This document shows, piece by piece, positions 25,401 to 32,300 of a stretch of 51,573 nucleotides of DNA. The notes below the pieces were generated by a model that saw only the letters and a program-made list of their open reading frames with translations, was not told the origin of the DNA and searched no databases. Location: positions 1,996,292-2,047,864 of the forward strand of contig FN649733.1 of assembly GCA_000310025.1 (NCBI GenBank). Reading direction: 5' to 3'. How positions within the stretch are numbered: position 1 is the first letter of the stretch; each line of letters opens with the position of its first letter. The position numbers and the translations under genes were made by a program. This stretch comes from Ectocarpus siliculosus. Its lineage: Eukaryota; Sar; Phaeophyceae; Ectocarpales; Ectocarpaceae.

Positions 25401-25955
25401 CCCGTTTGGAAGTTCCTTTGTGGGGAGTGTATTCCCTTTTGTCCTGGCGCCAGTCTACACACGTTACGTTGTTTCTGTGTTTGAAGTATCAGCCAAGGTC
25501 GAACAGGAGGAACGTCCGTCACACAGGACGCGGCTGTTGTGTTTTTTGTTGCCCCCCACCTTTCGTCCCGCGGTACTCGGCTTTGCTTGGTTTTTTCGTG
25601 AGAAGGGTTCAGCCGTGTGTCCCTTTTCCCTTGTGTCGACCGTGAAGTCGAAGCGTGTACTCACGAGAAATATATCGTTGTTGTTGGTTTATAGTGGTGT
25701 TGATGTTGATGTTTATTTATTTATTTATTTTTTCAGGAACGGAGACGCCGTCGACCCGGTGGTGCTGGAGCTGGAGCTGGAGCTGGAGGTGTTGCTGTTG
25801 CCGCTGCCGCTGCTGATGGTGATGGTGAAGGTGAGGTTGATTCTGGCGCCGGTGCTGCCATGGTGGTGGAGACCGAGGACGAGAAAGCGGGTGACAATGG
25901 GGCTGCAGGCGCCGCAGCCATGGCGGTGGGAGACCGAGGACGAGAAAGCGGGTGA
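11799..25955 (+). CDS. PPP1R2-like: Protein phosphatase-1 inhibitor-2 (PPP1R2/I-2) homolog
   Basis: Six exons, all phases matching: 11799-11869, 18110-18252, 18703-18830, 19270-19377, 25215-25355 and 25737-25955, 810 nt in all (269 aa). Inhibitor-2 hallmarks are ITWDE (residues 28-32, like human KWDE), KIDEPSTPYH (47-56), a SILK docking motif GSILK (110-114) and the helix-forming KFKQHREAHYNEFK (155-168, human KRKLHYNE). I-2 binds PP1 through SILK, the RVxF-like site and the HYNE helix across the active site, and is controlled by phosphorylation of the Thr in PSTP. SILK lies after the PSTPYH block here, whereas animals have it N-terminal. Residues 73-107 are a Ser/Gly/Arg-rich linker and the C-terminus is Gly/Ala-rich with acidic patches. 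Intron 1 (6.2 kb) hosts a DNA transposon and a long hairpin; intron 4 (5.8 kb) hosts a LINE. The donor AAG|GTGGGT fixes exon 1; the ATG at 11799 is the first in frame. Confidence 0.85.
12235..12261 (+). repeat. Left terminal inverted repeat of the transposon
   Basis: 27 bp, an exact reverse complement of 14544-14570. It begins CAGTG directly after the TA at 12233-12234. Confidence 0.9.
12262..12412 (+). repeat. Left subterminal cluster of TAGTGCC motifs with a 16-bp hairpin
   Basis: ATAGTGCC recurs at least six times here in both orientations. At 12315-12330 and 12335-12350 two copies form a perfect 16-bp stem (CGCCCTCAATAGTGCC) with an AAAC loop. The matching right cluster is at 14411-14532. 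Such arrays near transposon ends are usual sites for transposase binding; that these are bound by the encoded HTH protein is inference. Confidence 0.75.
12491..13835 (+). CDS. Truncated Tigger/CENP-B-like transposase, DNA-binding part only
   Basis: Two exons: 12491-12952 (donor GGAG|GTAGGT) and 13527-13835 (acceptor CGGCAG), phase 0, 256 aa. Residues about 6-52 hold a Cys/His-rich zinc-finger-like segment (CXGGCGGRLHGTC, then CSSC). About 90-135 is a psq/pogo-type helix-turn-helix (LSNADKVEVLKLLDAKISHE, IADRFKCSERLVRKVK). The second exon carries a CENP-B-type HTH (EKWAKNFVKRNKVLSARLHG). Family members continue into a DDE integrase domain with a YN.DEtgl motif; here a TGA follows YPAT, just before that point. 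Between the two exons lies a very T-rich intron. The product could still bind the element's repeats but could not cut DNA. Confidence 0.72.
13861..14034 (+). pseudogene. Remnant of the transposase C-terminal tail
   Basis: In another frame from the upstream ORF, an open stretch reads GELSSHFGVLEVAARES, then AFHLSKAKMAMIAAHAAKG and RQTDMREFVDE before a TGA at 14035. Tails with KAKM.. and QTD(I/M)..F are typical of the extreme C-terminus of pogo/Tigger transposases (from memory of the family). Its closeness to the N-terminal part and the frame change point to an internal deletion of the DDE core with its junction near 13835-13865. Confidence 0.6.
14411..14532 (+). repeat. Right subterminal cluster of TAGTGCC motifs with hairpins
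   Basis: A stem CCTCAGTAGTGCC (14415-14427) pairs with GGCACTACTGAGG (14433-14445), and AATAGTGCC (14461-14469) pairs with GGCACTATT (14474-14482). Further single copies follow up to the TIR. This mirrors the left cluster. Confidence 0.75.
14544..14570 (-). repeat. Right terminal inverted repeat of the transposon
   Basis: 27 bp, an exact reverse complement of 12235-12261, ending CACTG before the TA at 14571-14572. Confidence 0.9.
14906..15431. repeat. Large inverted repeat, about 230-bp arms with a 66-bp loop
   Basis: The left arm 14906-15136 and the right arm 15203-15431 are near-identical reverse complements with a few substitutions and small length differences in a poly-C/poly-G run. The loop is 15137-15202. 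The arms start at TAGGCTGACTCTTA on the left and end at the complementary TAAGAGTCAGCC on the right; inside they meet at GCTGAGAAATGTC. The arms lie in intron 1 of the PPP1R2-like gene, so the pre-mRNA should contain a very long hairpin. A 114-codon minus-strand ORF overlaps the left arm, but it has no recognised domain. Confidence 0.9.
16356..16411 (+). repeat. (TTG)n microsatellite
   Basis: About 18 TTG/GTT repeats, interrupted once near the start, in intron 1 of the PPP1R2-like gene. Region 15432-18109 is otherwise AT-richer intron with no recognised coding block. Confidence 0.9.
19591..19655 (+). repeat. (ACGGT/ACGGC)n pentanucleotide satellite
   Basis: Thirteen or so 5-bp units, first ACGGT repeats and then alternating ACGGT/ACGGC. 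GGTACGTGGTA on the left and the near-palindromic TACCACACGTGGTA on the right flank it. It lies in intron 4 of the PPP1R2-like gene, just upstream of the LINE. Confidence 0.9.
19860..24190 (+). mobile_element. LINE element, approximate limits
   Basis: The element must include the ORF 20140-23853. Its ends are not defined: upstream, 19860-20139 is GC-rich with no recognised gene and is a plausible 5' UTR. Downstream, 23854-24057 leads into a long T-rich tract (24058-24182). I see no A-tail on this strand and could not identify a target-site duplication, so the limits are a guess. Confidence 0.45.
20140..23853 (+). CDS. Non-LTR retrotransposon (LINE) polyprotein: AP endonuclease + reverse transcriptase
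   Basis: One intact ORF of 1237 aa. Residues 73-108 are very basic (KKIAKKQKKRGRWRRRRGR), as in nucleic-acid-binding N-termini. An APE-type endonuclease spans about 113-375: LRVATWNVRTL, GMQETRR, LLDANARTGD, RLDYILTR and the SDHNMV end motif near 359. The reverse transcriptase spans about 660-980: LYKKGDRSNCNNYRGISLL, EQCGFRPGRST, FVDLKKAYDSVDRE, GVRQGCVLSPLLFNIFF and the catalytic YADD at about 881, then FRYLGG. The tail (RQRRLLFAGALARQ) resembles C-terminal segments of RTE-like elements. No RNase H or CCHC knuckle is evident. It makes the cut-and-prime machinery for its own retrotransposition. It lies in sense orientation in intron 4 of the PPP1R2-like gene. With no stop or frameshift, it may be recent. 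Clade assignment is tentative. Confidence 0.93.
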   Translation: MRLDPNAPAWTPGLCSSREHGEGGGVTARRGGMPQREERRESRDGRPHRSGTRRQLYGKQGKNRDNYYISPSVRKKIAKKQKKRGRWRRRRGRAARRLAKRAARAARKRQQGQLLRVATWNVRTLAVNGANGYGRAYSILHEAARQNVSVVGMQETRRAGRTEFAAAGIRVFCCGTETGGVHGVGIAVKESLCKTSTFTTEFIDERLMAMRFLLAGHRGAVNFVAAYAPTEPSTADSKRAFWGKLDSLVRRIPSKECVYVLLDANARTGDRLDGGDGRVIGMYGRDELNDNGMLLLNFATENRLALTNTFFETRKGGIWHTYNGVSGNDCKRLDYILTRQAHHGRVSNVVVTPQPVRPVKADSDHNMVVATVNLGGRLAHNRAVRTKPKQQQFNRRELQFETARGAVTDRFLLNLDTRLDERTTTAAELVTDFTNALLEAARTTLGEEPRRRRTQGWCETPETRAALEEALTTRREARRAMRGNWNSATWRTLKAACKGVATAVETGIYAYLDGYVTELEAIYKDRDMRGLYQHLKRSVGLIGRQAGGQQFVADENGVLLRNRDDILQRWARFFSTLLNTKSPTLNPDIIERVTQRPATRDSQRLGEVPDLEEVARAAKGLKNWKAPGHDSLPAELLKIDDDEPVVLRHLHTILVKVWNGGDIPQEWKDATIKVLYKKGDRSNCNNYRGISLLSHVGKVPIKIITNRLSAFCEANNILPEEQCGFRPGRSTVDMLFVVRRLPELGRRKKIPLYMCFVDLKKAYDSVDREMLWKVLARAGIPAKLIKVIRQFHDGMRARVRMDDGELSDWFFVTQGVRQGCVLSPLLFNIFFAEVLEVVVIRFSEDDVVLRNLVCLEEGKTEAGGGEETPLDRVRRAVWGMLYADDAGVVSRSAEGLARMMTIIVEVFGEFGLTVSEKKTETLLMRAKDKPTATSQSPPPPPPPLTIEAAGQKYAQTTEFRYLGGLVNEHGDLTREISYRSRGAWACLRRYGQELFDRPKAPFRLKIRLLQAEAMEALLYGCMTWSPLSGHYQTLRSTYHRLLLRVIGYKRKKDTYRQLSYAQTLKRVECQSVEATIRQRRLLFAGALARQPDGRLPKRLMLGELAGGEKPRRGGQEQNWPKCVLDDLNAFGADHGSTKTDPSCLGIPVPKDTAPKSRWTEAAKVEGGVPWHAAVLQGAERFMTSWHEKEEEASRQRALKRNHKPTTNGAGGGQETDETAREESKREETDRVARHVPD
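24508..24530 (+). repeat. (CAA)n microsatellite
   Basis: Seven to eight CAA repeats in intron 4 of the PPP1R2-like gene, downstream of the LINE. Nothing else was recognised in 24191-25214. Confidence 0.85.
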
Positions 25956-25966
25956 CGCTGGCGCTG
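25863..25966 (+). repeat. Tandem duplication in the last exon of the PPP1R2-like gene
   Basis: The segment starting CATGGTGGTGGAGACCGAGG (about 25859) is repeated from about 25919 as CATGGCGGTGGGAGACCGAG, roughly 60 bp later, sharing GACCGAGGACGAGAAAGCGG. The second copy has GTGGGAGACC where the first has GTGGAGACC. The extra G shifts the frame so that translation ends at TGA 25953-25955 rather than at TGA 26020-26022. Confidence 0.75.
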
Positions 25967-26229
25967 CAGACGCCGCTGCTGCGGCTGCAGCTGCGGCCGG
26001 CGAGGCTGGTGTGCCCCGATGACCTTGCCGCATTATGTCATACGTACATACTAGAAGCCGAGAGGTCCTCCGAATTCTCGGTGTCTGTCTGGATTGTCGT
26101 TGTTTTGTTTGTGTCATGGGGGTTCGTCTGGGTTTGTCCGCGTGTGTGGCAGGGTCGTGCCACCGGATCCGCGTGTTTGCCGTCTTCTTGTTTGTAGTCC
26201 CTGTCGTGTGTGGGTGTTTGCTCGAAATC

Positions 26230-26230
<1 letters not shown>

Positions 26231-26264
<34 letters not shown>

Positions 26265-26271
26265 TGCTGCT
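26231..26271 (+). repeat. (CTG)n microsatellite
   Basis: About thirteen CTG/TTG units downstream of the PPP1R2-like gene. Confidence 0.9.
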
Positions 26272-27611
26272 CACACCCTTTCGGCGTCTGCCGCTCAATA
26301 GCGGCTTTGCAGCAGCTGCTCGCCGGTCCCTTTTTTTTTTTTTGGCCTAGCAACCGCCGTATGGCGGCTTTGGTGGGATCGGTCTCTTTGTGTTGTTGGC
26401 GGTTTTGTTGTTGACGACGTGAGTCCGGCGGGGTTCGCTGTTGATATATGTAGCGTATCTTGGGTTCTTGTTCATTTGTCACGGCTGTCTGCACTAAAAG
26501 ACAAGAAAGTTGGGGGTTGTGAAGTCTGATGATACGTGCCAACGGCCTCTCTCTCCCTCTCGCGTTTGTATGCATACCCAGGCCGAAATATGTCTTTGTT
26601 TTTCGTTTCTCCCCCGCATGACATCACGTGTAGAATGCATCGAGGTTGAGTCCATCCACAGTTGACGTTCCCAAATAATTGAAGGCGGTTTTACGAGGAG
26701 GCGTCCGGGTGATCAGTATATTTCTCGCCGGGTGTTGGTTGTGCCCCGATTTTTTTTTTTTTTGAAAGCCAGGTTGGAGGTCCGTTGGCACCCAGTTGTG
26801 CGGAACGTTCCACCCTCTCTGTTCGCCGGGCGGACATCCGTCGCGTGCTCCCATCAAGAAAACGGTCTTGTCTCGTTTTGGTCGGTCTCATGAGGAGGGG
26901 CGTGTCTTCTATCGTGGATGGATCCGGAACAAACCATCATCGATTGATTATTCCGGTGCATAGTTCACGGACGCACCGACCGGTCTCTCGTACCGCTACA
27001 AGTACAACTACTCGGTCACACTAGTTTTCTTGCCATCCGAGGTGGAGGGGGAGGGAAAGGCAAACTTTCGTTTTTGCACGAGCCTCCTCGCGTTGTGTTT
27101 TTTTCCCGTGCCTGCCCCCCGTCGACAGTAAGTAGCAGAGCCACCTACCGCTGATGCTGCTGCAAAGGCGTTGGCTGGGCGGCGGGCTCGGAACACGCTG
27201 CAGCAGAGAAGGTTGTTGTTGTGCAGACACCAGTGTGCTTCCGAGCCTAGGCTATTTGCGCGCATTGCCTCTCCTCTGCCGTGCAACGAAAACATCCTGG
27301 CCAGGCTAATGGACAAGACGACCGCTGGCCGCCCGGTCGGATTCATCACACAGGGAGTTTGAAGTTTGTTGCCCTTGTTGACTTCTAACAACGCGCAAAC
27401 ATCGCTGCTTGCTACAATGGAACGTTTCATACATTTACATTCTTTTGGTGGCATCGTTTTCCCCCCAAGACCTACCTAGCTCAGGACAGCTTCCCTGCCT
27501 CGGGATAGCCGTACATTTCTCCCACTCACCCCCCTCTCTAAAACATAGCGTAGAGGTACCACCAAAAACAATCCTTGACAAGGTGCGTTTTACCACACGT
27601 GCCACAAGAAT

Positions 27612-27809
27612 GGAACCATTCATCCCTTCTAAGGGATGGGAGAAACGACACAAATTTTAGGAGTGAGCGCGCCGTGTACTTAATTGGAAAACCTCGCCAA
27701 GACGAGCAACGGAACCATTCATCCCTTCTAAGGGATGGGAGAAACGACACAAATTTTAGGAGTGAGCGCGCCGTGCACTTAATTGGAAAACCTCGCCAAG
27801 ACGAGCAAC
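27612..27809 (+). repeat. Two tandem 99-bp units
   Basis: Units 27612-27710 and 27711-27809 differ by a single base (GTGTACT versus GTGCACT). Each contains the palindrome CATCCCTTCTAAGGGATG. As 99 is a multiple of three, the repeat leaves a 201-codon plus-strand ORF (27575-28180) open, with a 33-residue duplicated segment beginning NHSSLLRDGRND. Whether that ORF is expressed cannot be judged. Confidence 0.95.
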
Positions 27810-29306
27810 GGGCGGATGGAAAAAACAAAACACGGACTGGAAAAACAACCCCCCTCATTAAGGGCGGAAAACTTGAAAAAAACGAACGTGTGTTGCAAGA
27901 ACACGCAGGCAAAACAAGCTGCTACCGTGCAGTCCGTGCACGAGGGATAACAATGCTCTCGTACACCGGGGGAGGCACAGCACACACATGTGGGAATCAT
28001 TTCTACTGCCTCCGCCAGGGTTATCCATGGTTTGGTTGTGCTGCTCGTTGGACTCGAAAGGGTGAGTCAAAACGATTCAGCTCCCAGAACTTGGTCGCCC
28101 AAGTCTTAGGCTATGCTCAAAACAAACGCAACGCCAACAACATTGTCGCCCGAAAAACACTATTTGCTGGTAAGGTATAGCCCCCGTCAACAGCATGGGT
28201 GGGAAATAATGAAAACATTAATATGTTCAAATTGCTGAAAGACAATATTCATGCCCCATGCCCTTGTACGCTACATGCTGACCCCTGACTTTCTCGTCAG
28301 CTGAGCCAAACAAACTAGATAGAGAGCACCAGCAACCAAGACGAATCTTTTCGCCAGCCCTCCTCGCCGATGAACGCGCGCCCCTACCTCACTCTAGCGT
28401 CCCACGCGAAGGGTGGAACGAAAACTTGAACTGACGACGACCAGTCACATCCAGAACACCTACAGCAACCTAGGACATGCAACAGGAGACCAGGTAGATT
28501 AACCTTTAAACAAGCAGACATCAAAGTATCACGCCATCTTGAAAAACTAATCGTACAACGTAATCCTCCCCCCTCGTTGACCACCGGTAACGACCATTCA
28601 ATATGTGTGTTATGTTAGCACGCTCAATGAACCACAGCACAGAGGGAGTAGGCGACCGCAACGTCGTATGAACAATGCGGTACCACAGCTGGTGCTATTG
28701 TCGGCAGTGAACTGCCTCTCATCCCCCCTTGTGCAAGAAACTGTTGGCAATACCAACCAACCGAATATTTTCTCACCATTCCGTAATTCGTATCAAATGA
28801 TAGAAGCCGACCACACACGCACCGCTTAAAATTACCAGCTTGCAGACACAGAGGGACGTAGGGGCAAAGACTGCTCCCAACTCCTCCTTCGTAACCTGCA
28901 CCGCCGTTTATACGGGACAAGAATAGCCGGGCCGAATGAAAACTGAGACAGACGTGCGGGCAAAAACACCTAGGCGACGTCCAAGCAAGCCGGCGCGCAA
29001 TTAACTGCAAAATTCGAGTTTCTCAACCGGCTACCGGCTTCCGAGCACACCACGCTTGCTTGTGTCCAGAGGAAGGGCCACCGTCAAAATAGTCGGCCGA
29101 GTCTTCGTGGGGTCTATACTTTCGTTTCGCAACGGAAGTAGTCAAAAAAAGAAAAACTCTTCTCCGCCCGCGAGCGCAAAGAGAGAGAGAGAGGAAAAAC
29201 ACGAGACCGCGACCTCCGGAGTGGTGCCGCTCGGGAGCGCTTGCATCGAGGCGGCCGGCCGCGACTCACTGTCTGTTGTGTTCGCATCTGGGCAGCAACA
29301 TCATAT

Positions 29307-32300
29307 TTAGCACTCCTCCGAAGGAACCCCGCTGGATGAGGAGAAGGTGCTCGGAGGCACGCTGTTCCCGTCGTCGGAGGTAACGTTGTCGATGCACACG
29401 CCCGAGGGGAGGCTGTTGTCCGACCACGTCGTGGCCTGGGCGTCGAAGAACTCCAGCTCTTCGGTGCCAGTGAAGTCGTTGTCTGCATGGACATTTTGCA
29501 TTCGATTTAGTGAGCCGTTCGGCGGGCGGAGGGGAAAACTGGACAGTTGTCAAGACACTTTGGGAACGATGCGTGCGTGTGTGTGTACACACGACAGATT
29601 TTGTCTAGCCCGAAGTGGTATGTGTAGCAATCTACATATACCAGGATCGATCGTGGCCGTGGTCAAGGAAGGCGGGGCGAAACTCTTTTCAAGCAGAGAG
29701 AGACGCCACTCGTAGCAATAAGAGCGCGCCCCAGTATGTACGACAACGAACGCCAAAAACGACGGTACTAATATTGTTCTACCAGCAACAACGAATCAGT
29801 GAGAATATCAGCACTCACTGGAAATGACGATGTTGTCCGAGTTCTTGATCTTGACACCGCCCGCGGTGTTGGTGATCTTGTTGTTGTTGAACGTGTTGCC
29901 GTTCGGGCGACCGTTGCTTACATCCGGTGCATCAGACCCCCTATAAGTGTACAGCCCCCCTGGTGGGGCAGACGGGGGAGAAACACAAATAGCCACACAA
30001 AAGGCGGCGCGACACGCGACACAGGTGGGCATGAAGAACGTCTCGGTGATTCGCGGTAAGTTCTGGCCAGCGCGCATGCTTCATGGCAACAACCCGCTTC
30101 TACCTTTTGACATATACTGTAGGCTTGGTCGGCGCATGACGACACCTCGGTATAGCCAACGTGAGCGGCTGTCTGTTTTCTGTTCCTACATTCTGAGAAA
30201 AATAACGATGTCTGTAGATCTGAGCACTTTGCTCCTTCCGCTTTCATTCACTCTTCCTCTTCCGCTTTCGTTCACTCTTCGTTTACAACCCGAACGAGGT
30301 CGCCCTGCAAGTCGCGCTTACAGTCGGAACAGTCGTTGAACTCGTTGTCGTACACGCTGTTGCTGCCCGAGCCCAAGCTCATGCGAATGCCGAACTGAAC
30401 GCCGTCGATGTCGTTGTCGTGGATGACCGCGTTAAACGACTCGAGCAAGGCAATACCTGCGTCCGGCATGTTCCAGATCTTGTTGTCTGCAGCAGCAGCA
30501 CACGAAACGCCGTACACACAAGAGCCACGCCAAGTTTGTGACCCTTCGTCGATGTGTGATACTACTGAGCATTGCCACCGCCGTTGATCGGCCAACGAGT
30601 CTGTGGGCTGCGGGCCGTGCTACTTGCACCACCCCCGGTCTCCCCCTAGCGTCGATGCTCGGTATTGTTGGTCTGGGAGACGGGGGGGGGGGGGTTGGAG
30701 CTACGGTCGTTGCTGCACAAGTAGAAACGGATAACGCTTTCTTCTACTGTGCCCCCTTACATACCGCCTTGTGGCTTGTCGCCCTTGACCGTCAATAGCC
30801 TCGTCGACATTCTGAAACCAACAGCTGCCGGTGGCTACGCACAGAAACATATTTCTTTCTGCTTCCTGGCAAATCTCGGTTACTGGCGGCGCTGAAGATA
30901 GACAGACGTGTTTCGCTTTTCTTACCGTACACCTCCGCGTTGTCGGAGCTGCGGTGGAGGAAAATGCCTACGGCTTCAGGCCCGCCGTCCGAGACCTCGT
31001 TGTTGTAGATCTGAACGTTGTTGCAGCGCTTGGAGGCGATGATACCTGCGAATGACGTCATTGGAAGGAGTTTTGGGTCCATGCGGAAGAGTTTACGTAC
31101 GTGCGAGTGCCCGAAAAAGAGAGGAATTGGTCTGCTTGGGATCGACGATTGATTGTTCCCGGTCGCGACAAACAAGGAAAGCGGTTCACCAAGGACCGTA
31201 AACACTACGAGACTGGAAATAGTTTTTAGGGCACGCGAAGCGCGGAGGGTAGATTAATGAACACTGAACGCCCTCGGAAGTCATGAAGAAAGATAGCCAG
31301 CGTGTAATTTCGAAGACAACAACAGCAGGAGGAGGAGCAGATATCTTGGCTTCGTTGTGATGGGCCACACTTACTCTTCTTCCCGCATCATCAATCAATC
31401 AGCAACACGACGACTCGATCGAGTGGCTTTTCGTACCATCAGGTGAAAAAAAAAGGACAAACAAGGACGACAGCAACGCTTGCGGACTTACCGTGGTTGT
31501 GGTTGTTGTAGACCTTGTTGTTGGCGACTGCGGTGGCGCAGAACAGACAGCAAAGGAATCGGGGCAGGATAGGACAAGTAATGGGTGGATTACCGTGCGA
31601 TCAGCAAAAAAAAACGTTTAATGGCGACGCGGATGAGGGTACAAAGCGTTCTTCTCGTGAATGCGACCTATTATTGTGGCAGCCTTCGCACTTTGCAGTC
31701 GTGAGGTTTTCGCGAAGAGTATTCTAAGCTATTATAGTCGTAGCAGTCAGGCCATTTTTGTCCGTGCATAAAATCTGGACCAGACGGATGGTGATAGAGG
31801 GTACTGAGCGCAGACCGGAACGGTTTCCATTGTCAAGAAGACACTGCCAACAACGACAACGACAACGACTCACTCGTGAGGTAGTCGGAGTCGTCGTGGG
31901 GGTCAAATCCTGGTGTCCGAGTCCCATGCGAGAGGGCGATGGCGAACAGGGCAGACAGACGGAGGGACGGCGAGGAGGACGGGAGAATCTTTATTTAGTA
32001 CAGGCAGGGGCCGTGGCAAGCGGGATTCGAAAATTGCAACCACGGCCGTCCCAACGGGTCAAAACAGCCGTCGTCGGCGTTCGTTCGTTCATGATACGAA
32101 TCGTTCTCAGGATTGGTGCACACGCGGTAGTTACAAGGCCCGCAAAAGCACGCGTTCCACGAGCCGTGTGATCGAAACTCGACGAACCCGCAAGGGCTCG
32201 CCTCTGCGTGCAGCCTACTACTACTGCTGTTGGCATGTCAGACGCGAATTTTTCATATGGATGGGAGAGAACAACACAGCGTCTATTAAGCCAGCTTCTG

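Larger units (their letters stand above)
25956..29306. other. Convergent intergenic region with repeats, no recognised gene
   Basis: This lies between the ends of the plus-strand PPP1R2-like gene and the minus-strand epimerase gene. It holds a (CTG)n run at 26231-26271 and the two-unit 99-bp repeat at 27612-27809. Open frames such as 27575-28180 (plus) and 27008-27454 (minus) have no domain I recognise and overlap repeats or each other, so I do not call them genes. Confidence 0.5.

Noticed and set aside
27008-27454. 148-codon minus-strand ORF and overlapping 63-codon plus-strand ORF at 27171-27362
   Set aside because: Mutually overlapping, no domain and no splice support; either could be a shadow or chance frame.
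29114-29494. Alternative-frame ORFs over the epimerase exons (Arg/Pro/Thr-rich)
   Set aside because: These are out-of-frame shadows of GC-rich coding exons; the beta-helix frame has homology and phase support.
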